This document shows, in pieces, positions 54,299 to 63,728 of a stretch of DNA of 64,000 nucleotides; the stretch's first letter is position 1; every line of letters begins with the position of its first letter. The stretch spans positions 53,338-117,337 of the forward strand of contig NZ_KZ478000.1 in the NCBI RefSeq assembly GCF_002837185.1, written 5' to 3'. This DNA comes from Pseudomonas fluorescens. Its GTDB lineage: Bacteria; Pseudomonadota; Gammaproteobacteria; Pseudomonadales; Pseudomonadaceae. A program made the translations under genes and the position numbers. The notes under the pieces are model-generated. The model searched no databases. It saw nothing but the letters and a program-made list of their open reading frames with translations, and had not been told where the DNA came from.

Positions 54299-56065
54299 AT
54301 GCCTCTGAACCCTGCTGCTTTCACGATGCTGTTGAGCCTGGCCGCCGGTACGGCGCTCGCTTCCCAGGAACCCCTGCGCCTGGAACAGCTGAAACGCTGC
54401 GGTGACCTGCTGGAGAACGCACAGCAGGACTGGTGCCTGCGCGTGCGTGGCCTGGGCGCCGCCCCTGCGCAATTGAAACTGGGCGGCCAGGTCTTGCCGC
54501 AAGACGCCGTGAAGCGCGACGGCGACCAACTGCGCCTGCGCCTCGATAGCCGCCGCTACCAGAGCGGCCCACTGTGGCTTGAAGACGGCCCGCGCACCAG
54601 CAACGCCGCCTGGCTGAGCCTGCGCAACAGCCAGGTGGTGGCCGCCGGGCCCAGCGAAGTGGCGAAGAACATGGACGGCCTGACCACCTATGTCGATCTG
54701 GTCAGCGTGCTGATCGAAGAAGACCAGGAGGGACGCCAGGAAGCCGAGCGCCTGGCGCGCAAATACGGCGCGACGGTGGTCGGCAGTATCGCGCCGCTGA
54801 ACGTTTTTCAGCTGCGCCTGCCGGCCACCGACCTGATACAGCGCGACGCCCTGGTGCTGCGCCTGGGCAGCGAGACCAGCGTCGATGCGGTGGTCATCGA
54901 AGAGTCGGCCGCCGAAGAGGCCGAGCAAGCCGCCCCTCGTCGTGAAGCGCCGAAGAAGCCGTCGCCCGACTCCGACGAATGGGCCGCCAACCGCTTTCTC
55001 GATGCCGTGGCGTATTACCAGCGGCGCATTCCGGGCCAGCACGCGCCCATCGTCGCGCAACCGGTGCGCATTGGGGTGATCGAGCGCGGCGTGGATTTCG
55101 ACACAGCCGATTTCGCAGACTACCTGGGCGCCTGCGCGCCCCGGCGCACCTGCGTCTACGCCGGCGATACGGGTACAGCGGACAGCCATGGCACCACCGT
55201 CGCCGGCATCCTTGCGGCAGGCTGGAACAACGGTGGCAACACCGGCTTTTTGCGTGGCCTGGACAAGGCCGGCGGGGGCTTCGATGTGATTGTCGAGCGC
55301 AACTCCGATGCCGGAATTACCGCAAACATCGCCGCGTCGGTCAACCTCGTGGAGGACGGCGTACGCGTGCTCAACTGGAGCTGGGGCATTCATCGCGTCG
55401 GCACCAAGGACGTCAACGGCCATGACGTCGACTCGCTGGTGCGCTCGGGGATAGCCATGAGCGGCTACGAAGAACTGCTCGAAGAGTTTTTCCTGTGGCT
55501 GCGCAAGGAACACCCCGACGTGATCGTGGTGAACTCCGCCGGTAACGGTTCGGCCTTCTCGGGCAGCGACGAGTACCGCCTGCCCTCCTCGTTCATCACC
55601 GAGCAATTGCTGGTGGTGGGTGGGCATCAGCGTAACGAGCGCGATGGCGTCGCCGTCGATGATCCGGCCTACGCCGTCACGCGCAGCTCCTCGAACGTGG
55701 ACATGCGCGTCGACATCACCGCCGCCGCCTGTGCCCACGCGTCCACGCCGGGCGCCGACCAGGAAGGCGCCGTGCATTGCGGCACCTCCTACGCCACGCC
55801 GATGGTCGCGGGCCTGCTGGCGGCGATGCTGTCGATCAACCCGCAACTGCAGCCCGAACAACTGCGCACGCTGTTACGCCGCAGCGCCCTGGCGATCGGC
55901 GATAATCACGACTTCGAACGCAGCGACGCCCAGGACCTCACGGCACCGATCCTGCCGTCGGAGCGCAATTACCAGCTCAATGACAAGGATGTCGGACGCT
56001 CGGCGCGGCTGGATATGCAAAAGGCGCTGGACCTGGCGGTGCAGAGTCGTACGCGGGTGCGGTAA
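54299..56065 (+). CDS. Subtilisin-like (S8) protease with Glu in the catalytic Asp position
   Basis: 588 residues. Signal peptide MPLNPAAFTMLLSLAAGTAL; AAGGAAC lies 7 bases before the ATG at 54299. After a long N-terminal region (residues 25-255) comes an S8 domain. The His motif DSHGTTVAGILA (His about 297), the oxyanion Asn in VVNSAGNGSA, and the Ser motif HCGTSYATPMVAG (Ser about 497) are intact. The Asp motif, normally V-I-D-x-G, reads IGVIERGVDF, with Glu at about 262. Either the enzyme works with Glu-His-Ser, it is inactive, or a nearby Asp takes over. It is divergent from the MFS gene. Confidence 0.9.
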   Translation: MPLNPAAFTMLLSLAAGTALASQEPLRLEQLKRCGDLLENAQQDWCLRVRGLGAAPAQLKLGGQVLPQDAVKRDGDQLRLRLDSRRYQSGPLWLEDGPRTSNAAWLSLRNSQVVAAGPSEVAKNMDGLTTYVDLVSVLIEEDQEGRQEAERLARKYGATVVGSIAPLNVFQLRLPATDLIQRDALVLRLGSETSVDAVVIEESAAEEAEQAAPRREAPKKPSPDSDEWAANRFLDAVAYYQRRIPGQHAPIVAQPVRIGVIERGVDFDTADFADYLGACAPRRTCVYAGDTGTADSHGTTVAGILAAGWNNGGNTGFLRGLDKAGGGFDVIVERNSDAGITANIAASVNLVEDGVRVLNWSWGIHRVGTKDVNGHDVDSLVRSGIAMSGYEELLEEFFLWLRKEHPDVIVVNSAGNGSAFSGSDEYRLPSSFITEQLLVVGGHQRNERDGVAVDDPAYAVTRSSSNVDMRVDITAAACAHASTPGADQEGAVHCGTSYATPMVAGLLAAMLSINPQLQPEQLRTLLRRSALAIGDNHDFERSDAQDLTAPILPSERNYQLNDKDVGRSARLDMQKALDLAVQSRTRVR

Positions 56066-56140
56066 TGGCGGGCCGAGGGCGGCGGCAACGTCATAGTTTC
56101 GCCGCCTGGACCAAGGCTAGCGCAGCCGGCACCGCACACG

Positions 56141-57229
56141 TCAACGCCGCTGAATCTTCACACTGGCGAAGGTGGATTCTTCCCGAGCCTGCTCCAGTAT
56201 GTTCTTCGGCTTCGCCGGCGCCCCCGGCCTGGCCACAGGGCGCGGCGTAATCGGCAGGCGCAGGCGCATGTCCGAGCGTTCGTCACTGGGTGCCACGCCG
56301 AAGAAGTCCCGATAGCACTTGGAGAAGTGCGGCGTGGACACGAAGCCGCAGATCGCCGCAAGCTCGACCATCGATAGAGGCGTCTGCATGAGCAACTGGC
56401 GAGCCCGCGTCAGGCGTAGCTTGAGGTAGTAGCGCGACGGCGTGCAGTACAGGTAGCGCTGGAACATGCGCTCCAGCTGGCGCCGCGACACCTGAACGTA
56501 GGCGGCCAGTTCATCGAGGTCGATGGGTTCTTCCAGGTTGGCTTCCATCAAGGCCACTACTTCCTGCAGCTTGGGCTGTTGCGTGCCCAGCAGATGCTTG
56601 AGCGGCACGCGCTGGGTATCGCGCTCATTGCGGATGCGCTCGTACACGAACATCTGGGAAATCGCCGCCGACAGTTCATGCCCGTGATCGCGGCCGATCA
56701 GGTGCAGCATCATGTCCAACGGGGCGGTGCCGCCTGAACTGGTGAAGCGGTTGCCATCGAGGGAGAAGACGCTGGCGCTGACCGTGACACGGGGAAAGGC
56801 TTCCTGCATGGAGGCCATCAGTTCCCAATGCACACTGCACTGGAAGCCATCGAGCAGGCCCGCCTTGGCCAGCGCCCAACTGCCGGTGCACACCGCGCCA
56901 AGGCGGTTGCAGTACAGACGCGCCTGGCTGCGCAACCAGGTGATGTGGGCGGGTGTGGCGGCCTGTTGGATGCCCACGCCGCCACAGACGATCACGGCAT
57001 CCAGTTCGCGCTGTTCATGCGCCACCGCATCCGGTGTGACCGACACCCCGTCGCTCGCCCATACCGGTTCACCGTTGAGGCTGAGGGTGCGCCAGCGATA
57101 GAGCTCTTCACCGGCCAGTTGATTGGCCATGCGCAAGGGCTCGACCGCACAGGACAGCGATATCAGGGTGAATTGGTCCAGCAGCAAAAAGCCGAGGGTC
57201 TTGCAGGCAGGCGCGTCAGCTTCCATCAC
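56141..57229 (-). CDS. GlxA/GbdR-like AraC-family regulator
   Basis: 362 residues. N-terminal DJ-1/PfpI-like domain (GFLLLDQFTLISLSCAVEPL, then VIVCGGVGIQQAA, GAVCTGSWALAKAGLLDG), C-terminal AraC double helix-turn-helix (DLDELAAYVQVSRRQLERMF, MVELAAICGFVSTPHFSKCY). This layout is that of the Pseudomonas regulators of quaternary-amine and arginine catabolism, and the N-terminus resembles GbdR most. The ligand here cannot be told. A gabP-like permease lies just upstream on the same strand. Confidence 0.9.
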   Translation of the reverse strand: MMEADAPACKTLGFLLLDQFTLISLSCAVEPLRMANQLAGEELYRWRTLSLNGEPVWASDGVSVTPDAVAHEQRELDAVIVCGGVGIQQAATPAHITWLRSQARLYCNRLGAVCTGSWALAKAGLLDGFQCSVHWELMASMQEAFPRVTVSASVFSLDGNRFTSSGGTAPLDMMLHLIGRDHGHELSAAISQMFVYERIRNERDTQRVPLKHLLGTQQPKLQEVVALMEANLEEPIDLDELAAYVQVSRRQLERMFQRYLYCTPSRYYLKLRLTRARQLLMQTPLSMVELAAICGFVSTPHFSKCYRDFFGVAPSDERSDMRLRLPITPRPVARPGAPAKPKNILEQAREESTFASVKIQRR

Positions 57230-57248
57230 CGATACTCAGCACTGGTAT

Positions 57249-58664
57249 TCAAGAGGGCTCAACCACAACGGTCTTGGTCGACTGCCCGTGCTGGCGCGCC
57301 GTGACCACGCCAATCAAGGAGATCAGCAAGGCCAGGCCAATCGTCGAGGACACTTCCGTGCGATGCTCCGGCGTCACCATCATCACGGCCAATGCTGCGC
57401 AGATGAACACGATCACCAGGTAAGTCAGCCAGGGAAACAGCCACATACGGAACGCCAGCTCGACGTTCTGCCTGAGCAGCAAGCGCCGCATTCTCAGTTG
57501 CGAGATGGCGATGACCAGGTACACCAGCAACGCGATGGCGCCTGAACTGGCGAGCAGAAACTGGAACAGGCCGGCGGGCATGAAGTAGCTCAGCAGCGTC
57601 ACCCCCGCGCCGATGATGGTGCTGGCAATCACCGCCGCCCTGGGCACGCCCGCCACGGAGGTGCGTTTAAGGGCGCGAGGCGCGTCGCCGCGTTTACCCA
57701 GGGAGAACAGCATGCGCGAGGAAATGTAGATCGAAGAGTTCATGCAACTGGCAACGGCGATCAACACCACCACGTCGACCATGAATTTGGCGTTGGGGAT
57801 GTTCATCAGCTCCAGCGCGCGCTGATAGGAACCCACGGACGCGAGCAGCGGATCGTTCCAGGGCACCACGGAAATGACGACCGAGATCGACAACAGGTAG
57901 AACACGCCGATGCGCCAGATTACCGAACGCGTGGCCCTGGCGATGTTTTGCGCAGGATTGCTCGATTCGGCCGCGGCGATGGTCACCGCTTCGGTACCGA
58001 TAAAACTGAACATGATGGTAATGAACGCCCCGACCACCGCCGACAAACCGTTAGGCGCAAAACCGCCGTGCTCCTCCATCAACCGGCTCAAGCCACTGGC
58101 TTGGTGATCAGGCACCCAGCCCATCAGCACGCTGAAACCCAGGCCGATAAACCCGATAATGGCGATGACCTTGGCCATCGCGAACCAGAACTCGAACTCA
58201 CCATACTTGGCCACGCTGAACAGGTTGGTGATCACCAGCAGGATGATCGACAACAAGGCGAACAGCCACGCATCGACCTGAGGAAACCACTGATTGAGCA
58301 CGTGACCTGCAGCCAGCGCCTCGATCGGAATCACCAACACCCAGAACCACCAATACAACCAGCCGATGGTGAAGCCCGCCCAACGGCCGATCGCCTGGTC
58401 GGCGTAGGTTGAAAAGGAACCGGTGTCGGGACGTGCCACCGCCATTTCCCCAAGCATGCGCATCACCAGCACCACCAGCAGGCCGGAGAACAGATACGCC
58501 AGCAACACCGCCGGCCCCGCCGCTGCGATGGCATGGCCGGAACCGACAAATAATCCCGCGCCGATGATGCCTGCGATGGACAACATGGTGACGTGGCGCG
58601 GTTTGAAACCCTGCGCCAGCTGACCGTTGGAATCGTTGGAATCGTTGGAATTGAGGCTATTCAT
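57249..58664 (-). CDS. gabP: Amino acid permease, GABA permease-like
   Basis: 471 residues with 12 membrane helices, APC superfamily. It matches E. coli GabP along its length: HVTMLSIAGIIGAGLFVGSG, PDTGSFSTYADQAIGRWAGF, TIGWLYWWFWVLVIPIEA, IVTIAAAES-type segment, and SSGAIALLVYLVIAISQLRM. The N-terminus carries NSNDSNDSN, encoded by a 9-bp tandem repeat. It lies 19 bases from the GbdR-like regulator on the same strand. GABA or a similar amine is the likely substrate. Confidence 0.88.
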   Translation of the reverse strand: MNSLNSNDSNDSNGQLAQGFKPRHVTMLSIAGIIGAGLFVGSGHAIAAAGPAVLLAYLFSGLLVVLVMRMLGEMAVARPDTGSFSTYADQAIGRWAGFTIGWLYWWFWVLVIPIEALAAGHVLNQWFPQVDAWLFALLSIILLVITNLFSVAKYGEFEFWFAMAKVIAIIGFIGLGFSVLMGWVPDHQASGLSRLMEEHGGFAPNGLSAVVGAFITIMFSFIGTEAVTIAAAESSNPAQNIARATRSVIWRIGVFYLLSISVVISVVPWNDPLLASVGSYQRALELMNIPNAKFMVDVVVLIAVASCMNSSIYISSRMLFSLGKRGDAPRALKRTSVAGVPRAAVIASTIIGAGVTLLSYFMPAGLFQFLLASSGAIALLVYLVIAISQLRMRRLLLRQNVELAFRMWLFPWLTYLVIVFICAALAVMMVTPEHRTEVSSTIGLALLISLIGVVTARQHGQSTKTVVVEPS

Positions 58665-58818
58665 TGTTTTTGTTGTTCTCAGGCGACCAATGCCCCTCAC
58701 CTTAAGGGCGCTGCGCCGGGCCAAAGTAGCCTGAGCACGCCATCATCGTGTCTGATCTCGACATTTGCCGATCGGCTGCGGCGACTGGCGAACCGGCGTC
58801 TGCACCCGCGACCGCTCC

Positions 58819-59772
58819 TCAGGCTGCGGTACCGGCCTTGAATAGTTCGCTCATGAGTTCGGTGGCCGCACCGTGCCCGAAGACATGCGCGGAGTCGCGC
58901 TGGGAGGGGTCCAGCGTGCCTTCGCCTCTGATGCTCTGCCCGGTATAAACCAGCGTTCCCTCAAGCACTTCGACGGCGCTGTGATAGCCCAAGCCGACCA
59001 AAAACGCGCCGGCCCCAGCCGCACGCGCATAACGCTGGTCCTGCTCGGCCGGTGTCAAATCCGACATAGGCGTGAGCCTGCTACTATCCTGACCAGGCAG
59101 CGCGCCCACGTATTGATCGCTCGCGCTCACTCCGCGCAGCATGTCCCAGGCCTGTAGAATCTCGACCGGAGACGCTGACATATGCCCGACAAGCGGCTCG
59201 GTGGTTTCCTTGATGCGGGCCGTGCCGATATCGAAGACCGCCCAGCGATTATCAGGAATACGCTCGGATGCCGGCACATTGAGCGCCTTATCCGCCTCCA
59301 GCCCGCTGTTATGCACGCCCGCTCGAAAAGGTATGTCGGCAGGCGAATTGAACGGACGGACTTTTCGTTCAGCGCGCTTATCCGGGCCTACCACCGCAGA
59401 GCCGCCCTGCTCCCGCATGCGCTGGACGGCGGCGGCATCGGGCACTTCCAGCCCCTGTGCCTGAAGCTGACGGTTGAGCGCCGTCATCAGCCCCTGGTCT
59501 GCGTTGCCGGGGGTGGTGTAAAACCCGCCGATATCGCCCATCAGTGCGATGGCCGCCGCTCTATCAGTGGCGCTTGCCGCCCCGCTACCGGCGCGCGCCA
59601 ATGCAGCCAGCAAGTCGTCCGTTGTTTTCCCCGCCAACAGCCGGCCTTGCCCCAGTAAATGAGCACCCAGCATGCCCTGATGCTGCGGGCTCAGGTTCGA
59701 CACCACACGGTGCAAGACGCTGGCGGCACCGGCCAGCTCTTGGGTCAGGACGTCGCCGGGCTTGTAGAGCAC
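58819..59772 (-). CDS. Unknown protein, possible secreted effector (gene 3 of a chaperone unit)
   Basis: 317 residues from a GTG at 59772 with GGCGAG 5 bases upstream. No signal peptide, no membrane segment. The N-terminal 110 residues are Ala/Leu-rich helices; a compact alpha/beta region follows (FNSPADIPFRAGVHNSGLEA, RWAVFDIGTARIKETTEPLV, GHMSASPVEILQAWDML, FLVGLGYHSAVEVLEGTLVY, DSAHVFGHGAATELM). Several conserved-looking His residues (VHNSG, GYHSA, FGHGAA) hint at an enzymatic domain. It follows gene 2 by only 24 bases, so they are co-transcribed. Not recognised as a named family. Confidence 0.75.
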   Translation of the reverse strand: MLYKPGDVLTQELAGAASVLHRVVSNLSPQHQGMLGAHLLGQGRLLAGKTTDDLLAALARAGSGAASATDRAAAIALMGDIGGFYTTPGNADQGLMTALNRQLQAQGLEVPDAAAVQRMREQGGSAVVGPDKRAERKVRPFNSPADIPFRAGVHNSGLEADKALNVPASERIPDNRWAVFDIGTARIKETTEPLVGHMSASPVEILQAWDMLRGVSASDQYVGALPGQDSSRLTPMSDLTPAEQDQRYARAAGAGAFLVGLGYHSAVEVLEGTLVYTGQSIRGEGTLDPSQRDSAHVFGHGAATELMSELFKAGTAA

Positions 59773-59796
59773 GTTTCTCGCCGCGACGGTCTGTGC

Positions 59797-61383
59797 CTAC
59801 GCCAACGCATGGGTGGTTGTCTGAGCGGCCTGGCCCGCCGGGTTGCCATGGGTGATGTGTTGATGCACGGCGTCCTTGGCCTTGAGCGCATCATTGAAGA
59901 CCGCAGCGTCCTTGGCGGCATTTTCCAGGGCGCCGTGATTCAGGAAAAGCCTGTCGCCGATGTGCTCGAAGCCGGGCTTTTCGGAAAAGGTCTGGCGCAG
60001 TTTGTCCTGCACGGTCGGATGGGTCAGCGCGTATGAGATTTCATCCATCGAATGCCCGCCATCCACGTAGATGAACAGCAAGGCTTGAATGGCCAAATAG
60101 GTTTCAAGGTCGTCCGGGCGGGTATTGGCATGCACATCCTTGCAAGCACGCACCGCCCCCTGTTCGATCACAATCGAACCCGACGGACCGTTGACGTAGG
60201 TCCCTGTGCCTTTTTCAAAAAACGTCTTCAGATAAGAACCCGGTTTGGATGCATCCGGGTGCTCGGGATCCTGCATCTCAAGCCTGTCGGGGCAACGGGT
60301 GCTGGCACTGGCCAGCAACTGGCTCTGGTAATCGTTTTCATACTGGATATTGAAAGGGTCATTCAGGCGCAGGTCTGCGGGTGTCGCATCAATATTTCGC
60401 AAGATACCAACGTTATGACTGTCTGCCTGCCTGAACAAATTACCTTCTCGAGCGTTGAGTTCAATACGGCCTTTTCCGGGTGCCTTGATGGGATCAAACA
60501 CGCCGTCCCAATGGTCCGCCGGGAGTTTTGCCTCGACGTCCGGTTCATTCTTCAGTGCGTAACTCAAATACCGGTGTTTGTAGATATCAAACAAGGCCGT
60601 CCTGGCCTCGGGCGAGATATTCAAGGTTTCCAAGGTTTTCTCGGCACGCGTGTAGAAGCCCTGGAGTTGATCCAAACCGACGATGCTTGTGTCGAAACTC
60701 TGGTTTTTCCAAGCCGCCTCGTATTTCTCGAACAACTGCGCAGACACGTAGTTGTTCTTGATGTAATCGACCTGGTTGTTTGAGATATCGACAAACGTTT
60801 TATAGGTATCCGGCGAGCGGAAATAATCTTGCAGGGCATGCTTGGCATAGTAGCTTTCGAACGCGCGCCGTACCGGGTCGTTGACCATTTTCAGCCTCAT
60901 CGAACCTTCGGCACCTTGCGTCGAGCCGTTGGTGACCAGCTTGGTCAGCTCAGCTCTACGCTGCTCTGGATCGGGGATGCCACGCAATCGGGTAAGGGTC
61001 TTCTGGGTTTCGGTTTCAGCCGGCCCCGCGATCCTGAACCTGTTCAAACCCAGGCTCAGCGCACCGTCCTTGATTGACGCCTTGCCCGGCGCGATACGGT
61101 CCTGTGAGTGTTTTTCCACGATATCACTGTCAATCACGGCGTTATAAATAGCGCCGTTTCTGATTTGCGCGACCTGCGTGCCGCCGTAAAGAAAACTGAC
61201 CGGGCGCTCCTGCCCGTCGGCTTTGAGCGTCACGGTGGGCAGGGCGTTGGAAGTGACTTCAATAGGTTTGTTTTTTATATAGTCGAAGTTCTTCACAAAC
61301 TCGACATTCTTCAACACCTGGTTAACAGCGTTAGCCTGTAACTCGGCCGCCGCGCTGGGGACGCTATCATTCGTGATCAGCAT
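59797..61383 (-). CDS. Unknown protein, probable type III-type substrate (gene 2 of a chaperone unit)
   Basis: 528 residues starting MLITNDSVPSAAAELQANAV, a Ser/Thr/Asn-rich, uncharged N-terminus without a Sec signal. It is followed by a segment that could be a chaperone-binding region (residues 25-60) and a large soluble domain (RRAFESYYAKHALQDYF, ALFDIYKHRYLSYALKNEPD, LETYLAIQALLFIYVDGG, MDEISYALTHPTVQDKLRQT). No catalytic motif is recognised. It begins 49 bases after the chaperone-like gene on the same strand, the standard layout of a type III effector behind its own chaperone. Codon use is a little poorer in GC than the neighbours. Confidence 0.78.
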   Translation of the reverse strand: MLITNDSVPSAAAELQANAVNQVLKNVEFVKNFDYIKNKPIEVTSNALPTVTLKADGQERPVSFLYGGTQVAQIRNGAIYNAVIDSDIVEKHSQDRIAPGKASIKDGALSLGLNRFRIAGPAETETQKTLTRLRGIPDPEQRRAELTKLVTNGSTQGAEGSMRLKMVNDPVRRAFESYYAKHALQDYFRSPDTYKTFVDISNNQVDYIKNNYVSAQLFEKYEAAWKNQSFDTSIVGLDQLQGFYTRAEKTLETLNISPEARTALFDIYKHRYLSYALKNEPDVEAKLPADHWDGVFDPIKAPGKGRIELNAREGNLFRQADSHNVGILRNIDATPADLRLNDPFNIQYENDYQSQLLASASTRCPDRLEMQDPEHPDASKPGSYLKTFFEKGTGTYVNGPSGSIVIEQGAVRACKDVHANTRPDDLETYLAIQALLFIYVDGGHSMDEISYALTHPTVQDKLRQTFSEKPGFEHIGDRLFLNHGALENAAKDAAVFNDALKAKDAVHQHITHGNPAGQAAQTTTHALA

Positions 61384-61432
61384 AGTGGTTGCCTGTAGTC
61401 TTGAGTAAGGTGGCAAGTGTCGTCGCGACGGT

Positions 61433-61834
61433 TTATTCAACAATGCTGTGCAGTGATGTCATCAGATTGAAAAACCCGTCCAATGCGACTTGCAATGTTT
61501 TGGCTGAGCCCATGCACGCATCGTCCAGCAGGGCCTTGACTTCGTAACCGCGCAGACCTTTGCCCAACACGGGCTGGCCGGTCACCACCGATGGCAACGC
61601 GTGCTGCAGTAAAAGCAGCAGTTTTTCCGCATGGAGATTCAGCGTGGCGCTGTTCAGATTTTTCAACTCACTCCACATCCATACGCCATGATGGTCGGCA
61701 GTGAGCATGATCGGGCTGATCATTTTAAAGTTGAGCGCGATTGACGAGTGGCGATCAAAGTAGCCGATTTGTTCTGGGCGTACGCCAAGGTCCAATAAGG
61801 TTTCGCGTAGTGTTTTCGCAATATCAGAACTCAC
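61433..61834 (-). CDS. CesT/Spa15-like type III secretion chaperone (putative)
   Basis: 133 residues from a GTG at 61834, with GAGGG 9 bases upstream; an earlier TTG is less likely. Size and layout fit class I type III chaperones: N-terminal helix (SDIAKTLRETLLDLGV), strands with ALNFKMISPIMLTADHHGVW, a C-terminal helix and leucine-rich stretch (NLHAEKLLLLLQHALPSV) and a final helix (SAKTLQVALDGFFNLMTSLH). It precedes the two unknown soluble genes. The assignment rests on length, fold pattern and position. Confidence 0.6.
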   Translation of the reverse strand: MSSDIAKTLRETLLDLGVRPEQIGYFDRHSSIALNFKMISPIMLTADHHGVWMWSELKNLNSATLNLHAEKLLLLLQHALPSVVTGQPVLGKGLRGYEVKALLDDACMGSAKTLQVALDGFFNLMTSLHSIVE

Positions 61835-61994
61835 AGCCCATGCCCTCAAGCGTAAGCAGCCTTGCTTCTGGAGTTATAACTGGCGTCCCTGAGTTATCCC
61901 TTGGCGCCGCGCTCGGAGAATGTGAGAGAGGCGAAACATGAGTGGCGGCCGTCCACCAACAGTTCCATCGGGCAATGGGAGCGCGATTCGCGTA

Positions 61995-63728
61995 TCAACC
62001 CGCCTGCGCCATCATTTGCCACAAGGAAGCCCCCACGCCAGTGATGCTCTCGCCTGCAATGAGCCCGGCCGCCGCAGTAATTGCAAAACGCTCGGTAAGG
62101 TTTGGCCAACGACAGCTGACCAACCAGGTCAGCACCGCTCCCAAAGCCATCATCAGCGAAATGGACGCCGGTAATACAAACGCCAACCCCAGGGCGGCAG
62201 CGCTTGGCAGGTAGCGGCTGCGATGCGCAGGCAAGGTGCTGTCAAGCACACCCAGCAATACGCCGATCAAACCCGCGATGCCGATGGCCCAGCGAATGCT
62301 CGGCGATAACGAGTCCAGCCCGTGGGTCAGGGTTTGCGCCACGGCTTTCCAGGTGGCGACGGCTGGGGCCGGCCATTGCTCGGTGAGGAGCATGGTCTGT
62401 GGGTCGGGAATCAGCGCCAGGTAGGCGAATACGCCGACGATACTGCCGACAAAAATCCCCAGGATCTGCGCGATCACCTGCTTGTGAGGGGTGGCGCCAA
62501 TTGCCTTGCCGACCTTGAAGTCATTCATCAAGTCGGTGCACTGCCCGGCCGAACCGCCGGCGGTATTGGCGCTCATCAAGTTGATCGGCACCTGTCCCGG
62601 CGCGACGATGCCAAAACTCAGCTGGGACAATTGCCCAATCGCGCCAATCGGCGGGATGCCGGTGGCCCCCACCACGCGCGCGGCCACGGCGGCCAGGCAG
62701 ATGGCCAGGGGGATGGTGAGCAGCGCCATCCACGGATTGATGCCGAACAGCAACGCCTGCAGGCTCACGACCAGGATGATCGCCAGCGCAAACCCGGCAG
62801 CCGGGCCCGGCTTCGGCAGGGTCCAGGGTGTGCCGCCGTCCGCGCGGGTGGTTCGGTGCAATGCCCACAAGCGAATGGCCAGGGACGCCAGGGTAGAACA
62901 GACCATCAGGCTCACGCCCGGCCACAGCAGCCACTCCACCAGTGCGGCGAATTGCGGGCCGCTGCTGCCCGGCGCGACGTCCACCAGCCCGTGCGCCAAC
63001 AGCCAGGGCCCCAGCCCGCCCCAGGCCAGCAAGGCGCCGAGCAGCAAGGTCAGGCCTACGCGGATGCCGATGATGCCGCCAAAACCGAGCAACAACAGCG
63101 ACGGGGCAGTGGTAAACGTCAGGCGTTCGAGCTGGGCCGTCGGCGACCAGCGCGGGAACGCCCACAGGAAGGTATCCACCCATTTGACCAACCCCGACAG
63201 CAACGCGGCGCCGAGCAACACTTTCAAGCGCGTCGCCGCTTCGTGACCGTGGTTGTAGATATGCAGCAGGGTCTCCAGGGTGGCCATGCCTTCGGGAAAC
63301 TTCAGTGCCTTGTCGTTGAGCAACGAGGGCCGCAGGTACCATGCGATCCAGATACCCAGGAAGCTCACGGAAAACACCCAGGCGATCATCGCGATCGCCT
63401 CCAGTTGGTTGCCCGTGAGCAAGGTGTAGGCCGGGATGGGCGCGACCAGCCCGCCGGAAATGATCGACGCGGCGGCCGAGGCGACGGTCTGGTTGATGTT
63501 GCTTTCGTGCAGCGTCCACGGCAATGGTGCAGCAGAACGCTTGGCCAGGCCCTGCCAGATCGCGTAGCCGATCAGCAACGCGATGATCGACATGTTGAAC
63601 GACCAGCCGATCTTGAGGCCGGCGTACACATTGGACGGTGTGAGCAGGATACCGAGCAGGATGCCGGTGATGACCGCGCGCAGGCTGAGTTCACGTTCTA
63701 CGGGGGTGGTTGCCGCGATGGGATGCAT
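61995..63728 (-). CDS. OPT-family oligopeptide transporter
   Basis: 577 residues with about 14-16 membrane helices. OPT signatures are present: ITGILLGILLTPSNVYAGLK near the N-terminus, and GQCTDLMNDFKVGKAIGATP in the second half. The ATG giving MHPIAATTPVERELSLR is followed directly by helix 1. Such proteins import di/tripeptides or metal-chelates by proton symport; the substrate is unknown. Confidence 0.92.
   Translation of the reverse strand: MHPIAATTPVERELSLRAVITGILLGILLTPSNVYAGLKIGWSFNMSIIALLIGYAIWQGLAKRSAAPLPWTLHESNINQTVASAAASIISGGLVAPIPAYTLLTGNQLEAIAMIAWVFSVSFLGIWIAWYLRPSLLNDKALKFPEGMATLETLLHIYNHGHEAATRLKVLLGAALLSGLVKWVDTFLWAFPRWSPTAQLERLTFTTAPSLLLLGFGGIIGIRVGLTLLLGALLAWGGLGPWLLAHGLVDVAPGSSGPQFAALVEWLLWPGVSLMVCSTLASLAIRLWALHRTTRADGGTPWTLPKPGPAAGFALAIILVVSLQALLFGINPWMALLTIPLAICLAAVAARVVGATGIPPIGAIGQLSQLSFGIVAPGQVPINLMSANTAGGSAGQCTDLMNDFKVGKAIGATPHKQVIAQILGIFVGSIVGVFAYLALIPDPQTMLLTEQWPAPAVATWKAVAQTLTHGLDSLSPSIRWAIGIAGLIGVLLGVLDSTLPAHRSRYLPSAAALGLAFVLPASISLMMALGAVLTWLVSCRWPNLTERFAITAAAGLIAGESITGVGASLWQMMAQAG

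Noticed and set aside
54227..55861. Minus-strand open frame of 544 codons opposite the S8 protease
   Set aside because: Antisense shadow of the protease, whose motifs and signal peptide are clear on the plus strand.
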